54,095 nt of DNA from Dichomitus squalens LYAD-421 SS1. Lineage: Eukaryota; Basidiomycota; Agaricomycetes; Polyporales; Polyporaceae. A model generated the notes under the pieces. That model saw nothing but the letters and a program-made list of their open reading frames with translations, had not been told where the DNA came from and did not search any database. The stretch is from the NCBI RefSeq assembly GCF_000275845.1, contig NW_006766952.1, forward strand, positions 77,225 to 131,319, written 5' to 3'. The position numbers and the translations under genes were made by a program. Below are positions 1 through 10,746 of the stretch, in pieces. The number at the start of each line of letters is the position of its first letter. The first letter of the stretch is position 1.

Positions 1-1098
1 ACCACTCTATCGTCCGACGATGGCAGCTCTAGTACCACGGCTACGACGCGGGACATCATCGCCGGCACAGTAGGCGGAGCAGCCTTTCTCATCCTAGTCG
101 GCGCCATTTTCCTCTTTTATCGCCGACACCAGTCGAAGAAGTCATCCTTCTTCAAGCGCATGCAGCCTAAGCCTCGCACGGGTCTGCTCGACGGCGAGGA
201 CATCGACGACTACGACTTGGGCACCCCCATGGCGCGCTACCGCGACTATCCGGTTTCCGTCGCCTCGGAGCACTCCCGCTCCATCACGAACGAAAGCCCA
301 GGCCGGTCTCCACTCGCGCGCGACTTCAATGCGCCCTCTCCCGGGCCCTCGCTCATGGCCGCACCTATGGACCCGCACCGCGCGCCCACGCCCAACACAG
401 GCGGCCTCCCACCCGGAGCCGCGGTGCCCCACCTCCTAGGCATGCGCGCCGAGACCGGGTCCATCTTCCGCGAGGCTGTGTGGCCGCCCCCAGGCCAGAC
501 CAGCAACTTCGTCGACCCCCTCAAGGCCGCGTCCTCGGTCGACCTGAGCAAGATCATCGACGACGTCATGGGCCCCAGCCCGACGGCCTCTTCCCAGGCG
601 CATCCCCCTAGCGCGTTCCGCCAGCGGCAGGGGGCGCACACGGGGAGCGCGAGCGGGAGCACGACGTCGCTCATCGGGGACGACCCCTTCGCGTCGCTCT
701 CGAACCTCCAGACGCACTCGCGCGAGACGAGCGAGACGCCGCTCCTCTCGAAAGCGAACACGAGCACGCCTGGCTTCTTCGAGTCTCGGAGGCCCATCTC
801 GGTCCCTGAGACCCCTGGCTCGCCGATGCCCCCGCCTAGCATGGGACCGCTGTTCGTAACGAACATGGGCCCGCTGTCGCCATCGTCGACGATCTCGCAT
901 TCGCCGACCTTCACGCAGTCGCAGCAGCAGGCGCTCGGGCAGACGACGTCGCCCACGGTGACGACCCCGACAACGCAGTCGCGTAATTGGCTGCAGCGTT
1001 CGCCGAAGAAGGCGACGAGGCCCAGCATCGACGAGGAGAGGGCTGTGGATCTGACGGAAGTGACGAGCGATGGGCACGATGTTGGTGAGGCTTTGTGA
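1..1098 (+). CDS. Ser/Thr-rich single-pass membrane protein, 5' end cut by window edge
   Basis: Reading frame 1 is open from the first base to TGA at 1096-1098, so this is the C-terminal part of a longer protein. It begins with a Ser/Thr-rich stretch, then one hydrophobic helix (about 60-120: IIAGTVGGAAFLILVGAIFL) and a basic stop-transfer YRRHQSKK. About 310 residues of low-complexity Pro/Ser/Thr-rich cytoplasmic tail follow. The layout matches fungal type I/III membrane proteins with an O-glycosylatable ectodomain (AXL2/SKG6/Mid2-like architecture). The ectodomain that would settle the family lies outside the window. A similar architecture recurs in the gene at 3505-4981. Function is inferred from architecture only; a role in wall sensing or cell-surface signalling is possible but not shown. 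It converges on the next gene, which lies on the minus strand. Confidence 0.75.
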   Translation, partial: TTLSSDDGSSSTTATTRDIIAGTVGGAAFLILVGAIFLFYRRHQSKKSSFFKRMQPKPRTGLLDGEDIDDYDLGTPMARYRDYPVSVASEHSRSITNESPGRSPLARDFNAPSPGPSLMAAPMDPHRAPTPNTGGLPPGAAVPHLLGMRAETGSIFREAVWPPPGQTSNFVDPLKAASSVDLSKIIDDVMGPSPTASSQAHPPSAFRQRQGAHTGSASGSTTSLIGDDPFASLSNLQTHSRETSETPLLSKANTSTPGFFESRRPISVPETPGSPMPPPSMGPLFVTNMGPLSPSSTISHSPTFTQSQQQALGQTTSPTVTTPTTQSRNWLQRSPKKATRPSIDEERAVDLTEVTSDGHDVGEAL

Positions 1099-1658
1099 GG
1101 TCCCTGGCTCTGGCTGTGAACACGGACAAGGTAGAGTGGACGGATGTGGCGACTCTGCGGGACCTAGATTCTTCGTTCAGCTTATGCTTATCGCACTCAG
1201 GAGTTATAGGGAGAGGTTGCTGGGTTCGGGGATGCGAGGGATGGATATTCGCTCCGGACTACAGACTATTTATGTGGATGGATTGTTCGTGCTTTCGCTA
1301 TCCTTGCTTGGTTTCACCGTACGATGACTTCACCAAGGCCACCCATAGTTAGCTATCACAACATCACGAGATGCCGAACACTGGCATTGTCGCCCGCGCG
1401 TGCTTGATACGACCCGTTACGACCTACATTTTGCTACGACCATCCTCCCTCCAGCAGTACTCGCTGCACTCCCCTCACCATCACATTACCAGTTCAGCTA
1501 GACATTTGCTGGATAGGACAGGACTTTCGGACTCGCGCTCCTTGATGGTACCCATGCATGCTTCATGCTCCAGTACATATATTCCATCAACCTGCTAACT
1601 GTTCTAATCTACACGGGAGCGGGATTATTCCTGCGGGCGGGACGTAGTACCAATGTGG
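1099..1658. other. intergenic, convergent 3' regions
   Basis: The 3' flank of the membrane-protein gene (+) faces the 3' end of the DUF6914-like gene (-). Only short overlapping ORFs with no recognisable domain are present. I see no repeat or RNA gene. Confidence 0.6.
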
Positions 1659-2291
1659 CTAAGCAGCTCGACTGGAGAGCGACTGCACCAAAGAAGCAAA
1701 CGCAAACGTCTCATCCTCGATCGCGCGCGCAGCAGCTCGTCCATATCCCCACATCTCCTCTTCCACCGCGTCCACGTCCGGGCAGCGCACGTATCCCGCC
1801 CCGTGCATCCTCCGCAACGCCTCGCGCGCCCACACGCGGCACGTAAACACCGGCTCGCGCGCCCTGTCCGCATCAGGGACAGACATCGGTATGCGCGCGA
1901 GCAGGTCGCGGAGCGCACCCTGGGTGCCGCTTTCCCCCTCGCCGTCGACCTGACTGGCAGTAGCACCGGTAAGGCGGCCAACCACGGCCGCAGCCGCCAG
2001 CCCGCCCTCGTCCGTCGCGAGCGTAGTCCGCTCCGCGTCGAAGCACCACGTCCGCTCGGCTGGGCTCGGGCTGAAGTCCGTCGTGGCGTGCATCTTGAGC
2101 CCGGCCTGGACGTCCAGGTGCGCGTCCCCGGCGTCGGGCACGAAGAAGTACCAGTGGAACTTGGGCGGACTGGTCTCGATCACGTTGAGCGCGAGGACGA
2201 TGTCCGGATAGTGCGGGAGGGGGTCTATGGTCAGCCTGGCTCCCGGGCTCTTGGGCTCGGCGGAGGAGGCCAGTTGCTGGCTAGTCGCCAT
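1659..2291 (-). CDS. small unknown protein, DUF6914-like
   Basis: Single-exon model of 210 residues from ATG at 2291 to TAG at 1659-1661. The frame is open further upstream, but the next upstream start would add a low-complexity stretch; 2291 gives a clean N-terminus (MATSQQLAS). The order of motifs is a hydrophobic strand LALNVIE, then FHWYFFVPD, a Trp-containing WCFDAE, a VVGRL strand, an IPM segment, a Cys/Trp motif FTCRVWAREAL and a Tyr-rich C-terminal helix. This follows the layout of the fungal DUF6914 family (short proteins with HWA.L.. and WNC..W..DAL motifs) as I remember it. That family has no established function. Family assignment is tentative; the reality of the coding region is better supported than the name. 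Confidence 0.6.
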   Translation of the reverse strand: MATSQQLASSAEPKSPGARLTIDPLPHYPDIVLALNVIETSPPKFHWYFFVPDAGDAHLDVQAGLKMHATTDFSPSPAERTWCFDAERTTLATDEGGLAAAAVVGRLTGATASQVDGEGESGTQGALRDLLARIPMSVPDADRAREPVFTCRVWAREALRRMHGAGYVRCPDVDAVEEEMWGYGRAAARAIEDETFAFASLVQSLSSRAA

Positions 2292-3504
2292 GGCTTCGGA
2301 AGAGGGCCTTGGAGAGCTACTGTAAGTAGCCCTGGACGTCGTAACGTCCCCGAGAGACGAGAGCGCCCCGGACCGTGGGCCGAAGGCACGATGGAGAGCT
2401 TCGCGCGCCCTCGGGACGACGGCGATCGTCTCGTTCGGGGTATCTCTACGGTAACCTTGTACGCTAGAATGCACAAGTGCCTCTCCGTCAGGTACGCAGA
2501 CTCTGACCAGCGCCACACCCCATACATTCCAACCCAAAAACCACTGATCGGGCGCACAAAGTCAGACCACTGTCAGGCGCGGTCGCCCTCGTCCGACCGA
2601 CACCGGGGGACTGAGTGCAAAGAGTGCTGTGTGATTCATCGATGTCGTGTCTTTTGGACGCTTCACAGCGTCTGCAAGCAATAGGTAAAATACAGCGAAG
2701 CAACAGATACAAGAATAGTCCTTGGACTGTATGCGGTCGGTGATAAGTACGTGGAACGTGAGGGTCGTGGACAGGGTAAATGGACTATGGCAAGTAGGCG
2801 ACAGGGACGCTAAGGTATCGTGTAGGTAGGGGGAAGGAGGGGAAGGAGTGCACTTCGTCGGCGGTAGGAGGCGAGGAAGAGGTGGCGACGATCGACAGCG
2901 ACGAAGCACGGTATCTAACATGTGCAGTCGTGAGTAGCAGGGATTATTGGAGGGTAGTGACGGCAACGAAGAGAACGTCAGTGAAGGGAGAAGGAAGTAG
3001 CACGCGCTATGTCGTTATGCGGAAGCAGGCTTAGAAGAGAATGAAAGCGGAAATAATGAGCACGCGTACCCGCACAAGAGCCGACAGGACGCGGCGCCGT
3101 GATACGCCTGCGCTGAACAGCATGGGCCGGGGAAGACGACAGGCTCCACGCGTTCGGCCCAGAAGACACGTTCGACCGCCTTCAGGTCCGCAGTTCCGCC
3201 ACAGAACGGTAGCGCGTACGCCGCAGCAGGTGAAGGCGGCGGCGAGTGGCGAACAGACAGAGACAGTCAGTTGTGCGCTTCCACCTGCCGCCGGCGAAGG
3301 CCTGCTAGTCGTCCTCCGAGGGTTGAGAGTCCTTGATACTTGAAGCTCGAGTCTTTGCTGAACGAACGTGCAACAGTCCATGAATAGTAAACGCATCAAA
3401 ACGACGCATCTATACTCCACGCGACTGCGTGGGATCCATGCTTCCCTCTAGCTCCACATCCCCTGCCCCACCCAACCGCCCACGCACACGCTCCGCGGCG
3501 CACC
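2292..3504. other. intergenic, no gene recognised
   Basis: This holds the upstream region of the DUF6914-like gene and the 3' flank of the membrane-protein gene, both on the minus strand. ORFs up to about 130 residues occur on both strands but show Arg/Pro/Ser-rich shadow composition and no domain. An acceptor-like TTACAG lies about 40 bases upstream of ATG 2291, so a 5' UTR intron is possible. Confidence 0.5.
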
Positions 3505-4981
3505 TCACCGGTCGTGCGGGATCGTGTCGTATCGGGGAGGCACCTCGCTCGGCTCCTCCTCATCCTCCGGTGTGGCGTCTAGCCGGCCGCCGTCCTGATG
3601 CTGCACGACCCCAGAGGTGCCGTCGGGATTCGCGAGAGACAAGTTGCCACGACGAGCCAGAGCCTCGCGCTCCTTCGCGCTCGGGATGACGCCTGGCCCG
3701 CTGGACGACCCAGACGCAGACACGTCGGTCGGGCCGAGCGATGGGCCTGGGGACGGATGCCTGAAGTCGCGCCCGGGAACGGCGGCGACCTGGGGACCGA
3801 AAGAAGTGGACGTCGGACTCGTCGTCGGCGATGTGCCGTGAGCATACGGGTTCGCATACGCAGCGTATGCCGCGTACTCGGGGTAGCCGTGGTCAGACGT
3901 CGATTGCGGGCCGGCGCCGTATTGCGACTGAGCGGGCTGGGACGTTGAGTAATGCGAGGGTGTGCTCGAGCGCCCCGCATTCGACAAGGCTGCACCGGCC
4001 GCGACACCGCCTGCCCCCGCGAGGAATGAAGGGCCGTATTGGCGCATATCCGCTGCGCCAGGGCCGCCGGCAGGAAGAGACGCAGACACACCGTTCTGAG
4101 GCTGGCCGGGCGTGTAGTTGTATGGCGTGATGTTGTCCGCACCTAGGTCTATGTCCGGAAGAGTGCCATGGTTGTTGCCCGAGAGGCCAACGACGCGGTC
4201 TGGGTCGAAGTTTCCGTCGAAGTCGTCCTTGTCACGGCGCCGCCTCAAGAGGAAGTAAGCGAGCGTTGCGAGGATGGCGAGACCTGCGATTCCACCGACT
4301 ACACCTCCGACGATCGCTCCGGTATGTGACGAGGACGAGTGGGAGTTACCGGTCGATGCGCTGATGGTGGGCGTGGTCAAGAGGGTGGTGGTCACAACAG
4401 ACGTATATACCTGGCCGTCAGGAAGCGTCCCACTGCCCGAACGTGAGCGGAGACCTATATACAAGCTGAGGCGACGCTTACATGATTGTGCTCGTCTGAG
4501 TGGCTGTGGACGTAGTCTGCGAAGACGACGACGGCGAGCTTGGCGAGCTTGACGAGCTTGAAGGTAGAGAGGCAGTGGCGGAACCCGTAGATGCAGAGGT
4601 GTCTGTCGCTGTCCCGGATGTATTGGATGTCGTAGAGATGCTTGAGGGCGGGGGAGTAGTGGCACTTGAGAAACCGGTGTCAGTAGGAGTGGTGGAGGTA
4701 GGCGTGGAAGTGGAGGTCGAAGTCGAAGTAGACGTATCCGACGGAGGTGGAGTGGTCGTGGTAGTGTCTGTCGGAGAGGATGCTGGAGGCGAGGTGACAA
4801 CTGAGGAATCTGATGAAGTAGAGGGAGGGGGATCAGCACTTGAACTACTGAATGCAGACGAAGATGTGGAGGGATGAGAGGGGGAAGTAGAGGAGGACGG
4901 ACTCGTTGAGCTAGAGGCGGCGGGAGGCGGAGACGAGGCCGCAGAGGCCGACGGGTCTCCAGCAGCCGGAGACGATGACAT
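3505..4981 (-). CDS. Ser/Thr-rich single-pass membrane protein
   Basis: Two exons: 4981-4482 and 4432-3505, joined across a 49-bp GT-AG intron (4433-4481) whose splice restores the frame (phase 2). The first ~165 residues are almost pure Ser/Thr/Pro, a likely heavily O-mannosylated stalk. One transmembrane helix follows (GAIVGGVVGGIAGLAILATL then RRRRDK), and then a ~280-residue Gly/Ser/Pro/Tyr-rich cytoplasmic tail. No signal peptide is visible, so it is either a type III membrane protein or has an upstream exon. One alternative start is ATG 5251 with a GTGAGT donor at 5208. That splice would join in frame at 4956, but needs a 252-bp intron with a weak GAG acceptor. Architecture resembles fungal wall-stress-sensor-like proteins; function is unproven. 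Confidence 0.72.
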
Positions 4982-6971
4982 GGTCGTCGAGGGAAGAGAA
5001 CAGGCAGATAGCAGAGAAAATATGGATAGACGAACGGGAGGGGCGGGAGAGGGAGGAGCGGATAGGACAGAGCGTCATTGCTCGCGTACGTGCACACGAG
5101 ACGGCGTCGTTCTCCAATCTCCCGGCTTATCGGCCTCCTGCCGCGCCTGCGGCCGATAGGAGCCCAAACAACGGCCAGAACAGACTCGAGGTTGACTGCA
5201 GCACTCACCAGTAGGAGCCTGTCGCGCGTACAGCGTGAAGTCGGCGGCCATGTCTGTACCTGTTGTAGACGATGAGCGTGAAGAGCACAAGGCGAAAACT
5301 GGCGAATGTCCTATTTGATGCACACTCGCTCCAGACCTGGTGGTCATATGCTCCTCTCGCTCCTCTTTTGGGGACCCGACCGCGCACCGCCCCCGACCGC
5401 CATATCCCCCCCGTCGTGAACACCGTTCTATCCCGCTCCCGACGTTCAACCAGCATGGACTGTGTCGGTCCTGACAGGAGTCGTCCTCGTCGATCCCCCG
5501 CCTCACGTACGCACGCAGCGTGCACGCTCATTTTAGCACCCACGCCCCACCCACGCCCCCTCCTCGCAACGTTCTTCTCCAGCCTTCTCGAGCACGCTCT
5601 CGGCAGACCCACCCGACTGGTCTTTCTCGGCCGGCCTTCTCTCCCCGATCTACCCACTCCTCAGCTGCAAGGAGCCTGTTCTATAGCACCTGCTGCCTCT
5701 TCGCTGCCCCGAGCCATCCGGGCATCTCTGGCTCAATTCAATTCGGGTCGCGATTCCGATCGCATAGCGAGCAAACGTCCGGACCACTGAGCAAGCAGCG
5801 TCTCGTCTCTCCCCGATTCCGATGTCATTCCTCATGCCGGTGGCCATGGCGCGCCACGCCCGGGATTTTGTACCTCCACACCTCAGATCGGCGTTTGCAA
5901 AGCGTCTACTTGTGCTGACGTCCACGGATACACGCAATTGTCATCAATATCGCTAGGGGGAACAAGAAAAACACGCCACGCATGCTGAAACAGCCGCGAC
6001 TGCGAACAATTAGTACGTGCTAGTACTGTAGTCCCGGCTTCGAGACACGTTTCACTCTGCCAGCGTTGCTCTTGAGGTAAGTATCCTTGGATTGCCTTCT
6101 GCGCGATGGGCTCCGCAGGACAAGATAGACAAGGCGGAATCTCACGAGTAGCCCGCTCTTCTCACGAACCCCTGTCGACCGTGGTCAAATGTTTAAACAC
6201 TAGACCTCTCGCAATTCATGCTATAAGTGCGCCTAGAGCTGCCCGATCTCTGCAATTTCCATTGTACGTCGGGCAGACCTAGAAGAGACCAGGTAAATCC
6301 TCGGACAAACATGTTGGGCCGGAACGCTCACGAATATAGTCAATGACGGACCTGGCCCCGATGTATACGGCAACTGGTAGCCTCAGAGTACGTCTACCTT
6401 ACCGCACTACGTTCTCTCCGGATCGTGATCTGGCCCCCGTGCAGACCACACGACCATCACGTTGCGAGTGACGAAAATAGCGCTCCGTATGCGAACGCGC
6501 TTTGACTGCATACTGACTGCATACAAGCACATTCCGTACGGGATTGACCAAGGTGCTAACCAATGGACGTGTGGCTATGTATAGTTGAATCCTACAGTAG
6601 ACTACATACCTCATAACGCATGAGGTCATCTGATAATGCATTTCGCCGCAGAGGCCCCGGATGGGTACCAAACCCGTGCTTCACACTCGACAGGCCGTCT
6701 GAAAATGCATGATGTCTCATAATGCATACGGGAATGGGGGTACCAACCCTATGCATTATGAGGTAGTCTACTGTATGTGTCAGTCGCTGGTATTTGCGCA
6801 TAGATTATGCGATCGTCTCTGTTGTACAGTCTTTGCCAAATGTGAATAAAATGCGATATGCTAGTTGAGCACCACGTCCATTCGGCGGCCCATATAGTCG
6901 ACGCCCGTCATAGCTCCAAGTCCGCTCCTCAAACCACAAATAGATAGATTCACTCACTGGCACCACGCGCA
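4982..6971. other. long intergenic region with one MITE
   Basis: Immediately upstream of ATG 4981 (minus strand) lies about 120 bases of pyrimidine-rich, AG-free sequence, typical of a fungal core promoter or of a 3' splice region. A TA-flanked inverted-repeat element sits at 6595-6773. ORFs in 5200-5940 are Arg/Pro/Ser-rich shadows. I see nothing else coding. Confidence 0.55.
6595..6773. mobile_element. MITE with TA target-site duplication (Tc1/mariner-like)
   Basis: A 179-bp element flanked by TA on both sides (6593-6594 and 6774-6775). The left end reads CAGTAGACTACATACCTCAT and the right end is its inverse, ATGAGGTAGTCTACTG, apart from a 4-base insertion. The matching arms run about 25 bases. 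The interior repeats a short AT-rich word (AATGCAT or its inverse) several times and carries two copies of GGTACCAA. There is no coding capacity. TA duplication plus short inverted ends is the signature of Tc1/mariner-type non-autonomous elements; the transposase source is not in the window. Confidence 0.75.
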
Positions 6972-7610
6972 TTATTTCTTGTGCCGCCTAGACCCACGAC
7001 CCTCCCTCCGACCCGCATCTCCCACCCCGCCCTGGCCATCGACGTACGGGTTGACGATGGCCTCCGGCCTCCCGTTCGTCTTCTTGTACGCCTTCAACAG
7101 CGCCTCCGGCCCGACACTCAAGCCTTTCCCGATGCCCTCGAGCAGCTTGCCCGTCCCGTAGAGCGCGGCCGCGGCTATGATCACAGGCATCGTGATCACT
7201 GCGACGGCGCTCTGCCCGATCGCTTTCGCGAACTTGCTCCCTGTGCCGGAGCCTTTGACCTTCGAGCCCGCGTTGTTGGGATCATACGAGTGCGGGGAGG
7301 AGGCAGGGAGCGGTTCCGCGGGCGCGATGTGCGCGAATGGCGCCTGCGAGTGCGATGCGTAGGGGGGGACGTCGGGGCTATGGACGGGCGGCGCATCAGT
7401 AGGAGTCGCTTGCGATGGAGAGGCTCCCGCAGATGACGGGCCTGGGGTGGGCGCTGACTGAGAGGGAGCGGGCTCGGGGATGGCTGCGCGCGACGAGGCG
7501 TCCGCGACCCAGGTTTCTGCATACGAAGGGGGTGCCGGCTGTGTCTGGAGCGGGGCTTTGAGGTCGCGCTGGATGGGAGGGAGCTGCTCGTTTGCCGCGC
7601 TGGTGATCAT
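6972..7610 (-). CDS. unknown Pro-rich protein with conserved-looking hydrophobic C-terminal segment
   Basis: Single-exon model of 212 residues from ATG 7610; the frame is open upstream only to a GTG, so 7610 is the first ATG. The N-terminal ~110 residues are Pro/Ala/Ser-rich and probably disordered. The second half has a basic Gly/Ser/Lys stretch, then a ~25-residue hydrophobic helix (AVAVITMPVIIAAAALYGTG), a Gly-rich KLLEGIGKGLSVGPEALLKAY and a basic tail ending RRHKK. The hydrophobic part could be a tail-proximal membrane anchor or an amphipathic helix. I do not recognise the family. It lies divergent from the NIS1-like cluster. Confidence 0.6.
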   Translation of the reverse strand: MITSAANEQLPPIQRDLKAPLQTQPAPPSYAETWVADASSRAAIPEPAPSQSAPTPGPSSAGASPSQATPTDAPPVHSPDVPPYASHSQAPFAHIAPAEPLPASSPHSYDPNNAGSKVKGSGTGSKFAKAIGQSAVAVITMPVIIAAAALYGTGKLLEGIGKGLSVGPEALLKAYKKTNGRPEAIVNPYVDGQGGVGDAGRREGRGSRRHKK

Positions 7611-9107
7611 CGTGTTTTTGTAGGTGCACTCAAATTGTGCGTCTGGAGGACGTGAAGTGGGATGCGGTTCAGTCTGTGCCACGTATACACCCCGCGCGAC
7701 GAGTCAATCGATGCTCACCTTGGGTTTTTTTGTGGTCGTCTGCGGTTGGGCGTGGCAAGAGGAGGGAGATGATGACGCTAACAGGACTGCCAGATAATTC
7801 GTTGACAGCAACGCAAGAGACTTTTTGTATTCACCGTAAATAAATATGCGCATGACAAGCAGCGCAGACCGCTGAAGCCGATCTGAACAGCCCCCTGTCC
7901 ATCAATTGATCGCTCGCAGTCGACTCGCGGTACTTCGCTTGCGTTGAAGGCACAGCATCCCCCGCGGGCCGCAGCCTCTGCCTCGCCTATATAGGACGTA
8001 AACCCATGTCTTGACAAAGTCCGCTATTTACGCCTGCACAAAGTCTACACGGTTTGGCAGACTACATATGCAGTTCCCACTGCGGCGCAGTAGGCGGGCG
8101 GTTCAGAGGAGTATTCGGCGCGGACAAGCGGATGATTTTTGAGTCGACAACTACTAGCTACGCATCATGGACTACTGTGACTAGCCACGCTCCAATATAT
8201 AGATCAGAGAGGTAAGCTCTGCTGAGAACCATGCTTTGTGAGCAACAATTCAGCAGGGATGTCCACATCACCCAAAGTACCCTCCTTGAAATAGGATATC
8301 GTCGAGTTTGCCGATCGCATAACATCTCAGCGGTAGCGACGAGAGGTGCATGGGTGTCCCCAGAGAACGATACGATTCTGACCACGATACAATATAGCAA
8401 CCAACTGGGTGCTCACTCTCGCCTAGCCATACTTCCCGCCTACCCAATCATCGCGCTCTGTGTTGCGCGGTTTAGATTACTGGCTTGAGACGGAGTGCAT
8501 AACGAACGGTATTCGGTTACTAAGAACGGGCTGCAACAGGTGAAATGAGATTCTGCACAGCCCAGGATCACCGACTCGAAGAGGCGGAGTGCACAAAACC
8601 TGCTCCCGGTCCGACAAGTAAGTATCGAGAAATAGCACAATGCATCAGGATTCCAATGGTGAACTTACGCCGTCCATAACCTGACTGAGACTTTGATCAT
8701 CGGAGACATGCAGAATCGTACTCGATCAGGAGCCATGTTCCAAATCGGAGACGTGTTGTGCATGCACGTGCAAAACACTCACCGAGCGAGGACTGAACAA
8801 CCTCTCTTAACGGCAATGCCGAGGATTGCGACGCTAGGTTGTCAAAGCTTCCGGTCCCGGCTACCCCATAGCGTAGCACTGTATGGTGGAGTCGGGGGCG
8901 CTATCATTTGAAACTGGCGCCTGGTTTGCCGTACCCGCGACCGGTCCGTCCGCTTGGTACGGGAGATGCTAGTGTGTAGCACGAAACCTCTTGCGGCTGG
9001 GCGATACTTTCAGGCGTATATAAGGGACCACCCACTGCAGAGACAGCAGCAACTTACATACCAAGTCTACTGCTCCCTCCACACCTCTCTAGTTGCCATT
9101 TCCCACC
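7611..9107. other. intergenic, divergent promoter region
   Basis: Between the minus-strand Pro-rich gene and the first NIS1-like gene (+). It holds the TATA box at 9017 for the latter. ORFs here are short and lack domain-like composition. I saw no inverted-repeat element. Confidence 0.55.
9017..9024 (+). promoter_or_regulatory. TATA box of NIS1-like gene 1
   Basis: TATATAAG lies 84-91 bases upstream of ATG 9108, a normal fungal spacing, in the correct orientation. Confidence 0.65.
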
Positions 9108-9655
9108 ATGCGCAATAGCTTACTTGTGCTTGCTTCCTTCGTGGCTGCTGTGGCGGCACAAGGGGTTAAAATTGTAGCCCCAGCTGCCAACACGACATTA
9201 ACTCTCGGAGAAACGTTCGTGATCGACGTTGAGAGACCCGTACGTGATGTTCTCCGGGTGCTTCTAGTACTCCAACTGACGTTGCATGCCTGGCGAGCAG
9301 GATAGTCTCACGGGTTCGCAAGAAGTCGCGATCGCTATAGGAATTCAGTCCTGTGGCCAATCCTGCGACAACGTCAATACAGCGGGGGACATTGGCCGCC
9401 CATTGTACTCCGGGCTTTACACCCCCACGATTGTGGGCAATGGGCGCGCAGACCTCGCGCAGAACTTCACCGTGCAGCTCCCGGACAACATCCAGACCGG
9501 TGCGGCGGTGTTGGCTGTGGCGCATTTCGCCTTGATTATAGTGCGTAAATGATAGAGGCACCAAGGGCATTATCAAAGACTGACCGCAACTCGGATTCCA
9601 GGGGACAGAGCCTTTCCTCGAGGTAGTAAACCAAGTCGTTGAGATTCAGCCATGA
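9108..9655 (+). CDS. NIS1-like secreted protein, paralog 1
   Basis: Three exons: 9108-9239, 9301-9540, 9602-9655; 141 residues, both introns in phase 0 (61 bp each). ATG 9108 follows a CCACC context and is the first ATG in frame. Exon 1 encodes a signal peptide ending AVAAQ and a mature start with the VERP motif. Exon 2 starts DSLTGSQEVA and contains a Cys pair (SCGQSC), a YSGLYTP motif, NFTVQLP and VAHFAL. Exon 3 encodes a short tail (EPFLEVVNQ). This matches the fungal NIS1 family (Pfam Nis1). The founding Colletotrichum member is a secreted effector that targets plant immune kinases. Secretion is strongly indicated; whether this copy acts on plants, other fungi or the fungus itself is unknown. 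Confidence 0.87.
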
Positions 9656-10746
9656 TCGCACTTCATCGTATGTCGATAGAGTTTGAGTCCTGTGGGGAAC
9701 AATCAGTACAGCGCACGATTGTACAATGTACAGTTGTATACTACGGAACTTACTACAGATGATCTGTGATGAGACTGCTCAGCTGGTGGGTGGTACACCT
9801 TCAAACGAGACCGATAGCCAGCCAAAGAGCCTGCGCGCAAGTGGCAAAAGACATCCGATAGTTGTTGGCAACCAACGTTGAAGCAGCATGAGCGGCCTCG
9901 GAACCTAGCCAGAGCTGTCGGCAACGAGGGACTCCCAAAGGCGTTGTTGGACCACAACTTCAGGGACACGTGCACCGTGTGGAAGCGACGGCACTCACCA
10001 GTAAAACATGAATCCTATCACTCCTTGACGCGCCTCAACAGGATCAGGCCCCTGTCAAAAGGCCTTGAAGCTCTACAGGAGATTCTGCTTAATTCTGCGG
10101 CATGTCATGATGAGCAGCAGGCTGAAGGGTGTGAGGGGGGACGGGTGCACCAACTCTTACTTTTTAAGAGAATTCGGATACTATCTCCGTTCCTTTGTGG
10201 TACCATCTTCAGTCACCCAGGGTAATCAAGGACGTGGTGTCAACGCAAGTTGATGTTTGGATATCGACAGACGCTATGCGCGTCTACAGAAGAAATGGTG
10301 GCTGCGGGAAACGCCGATGATGGCTGTTACTGCAATGGCTCTTCGTGCATTACGCCCACATACAACATTCCCGGACAGTCTCGTGCATGTGATCCTTTCT
10401 CACAAGGTGCCGGCGTTGATTTGAGTATCCGGTTATCATCGATTTGTTTGTGAAATTGACATAGCGCTCCGTTTGTAACATGGACTAGTGCCGCTCTTGC
10501 GCTGTCTAGTGCCCAGGTCACACCGGAGAACTAGGCCTCCCGGTCTCATTGCATTGCGTATATACGGAGTCTACACTGCCTGACGGCCATTGTTGCCCTC
10601 TGGTGGCTCCGCCTAACCCTGGTCGGCCGAAGGTCGTTTGATCTGGGCGGTCGAGCGAACTTAAATCCCTGGCCGTATAAATGTGCCAAAGCTCGAAGCT
10701 CATCAAAACACAGTCATACCTCCACGACAACACCAAATCCTAGAGC
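9656..10746. other. intergenic with possible relic of a Cys-containing gene
   Basis: No intact gene found. On the plus strand two fragments look protein-like: DTCTV at 9965-9978 and a Cys-rich stretch at about 10280-10405 (DDGCYCNGSSC, then PGQSRACDPF). No start codon or consistent splicing joins them, so they may be a decayed gene. A similar DTCTV-encoding fragment recurs at 12591. The TATA box of the next gene is at 10676. Confidence 0.35.
10676..10682 (+). promoter_or_regulatory. TATA box of NIS1-like gene 2
   Basis: TATAAAT lies about 65-70 bases upstream of ATG 10747 in the correct orientation. Confidence 0.6.

Noticed and set aside
436..1077. 213-residue minus-strand ORF
   Set aside because: Arg-rich shadow of the plus-strand membrane-protein gene; no domain.
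4690..4760. Short tandem repeat (GTGGAGGT/GAAGT-like)
   Set aside because: It is the reverse side of the Ser/Thr codon run in the membrane-protein stalk, not a separate repeat.
4982..5208. Upstream extension of the exon 2 frame of the membrane-protein gene
   Set aside because: Low-complexity Arg/Pro/Leu reading through a pyrimidine-rich tract and the first exon in the wrong frame.
7611..7682. GTG-started N-terminal extension of the Pro-rich unknown protein
   Set aside because: No ATG; eukaryotic initiation at GTG is unlikely and ATG 7610 follows.
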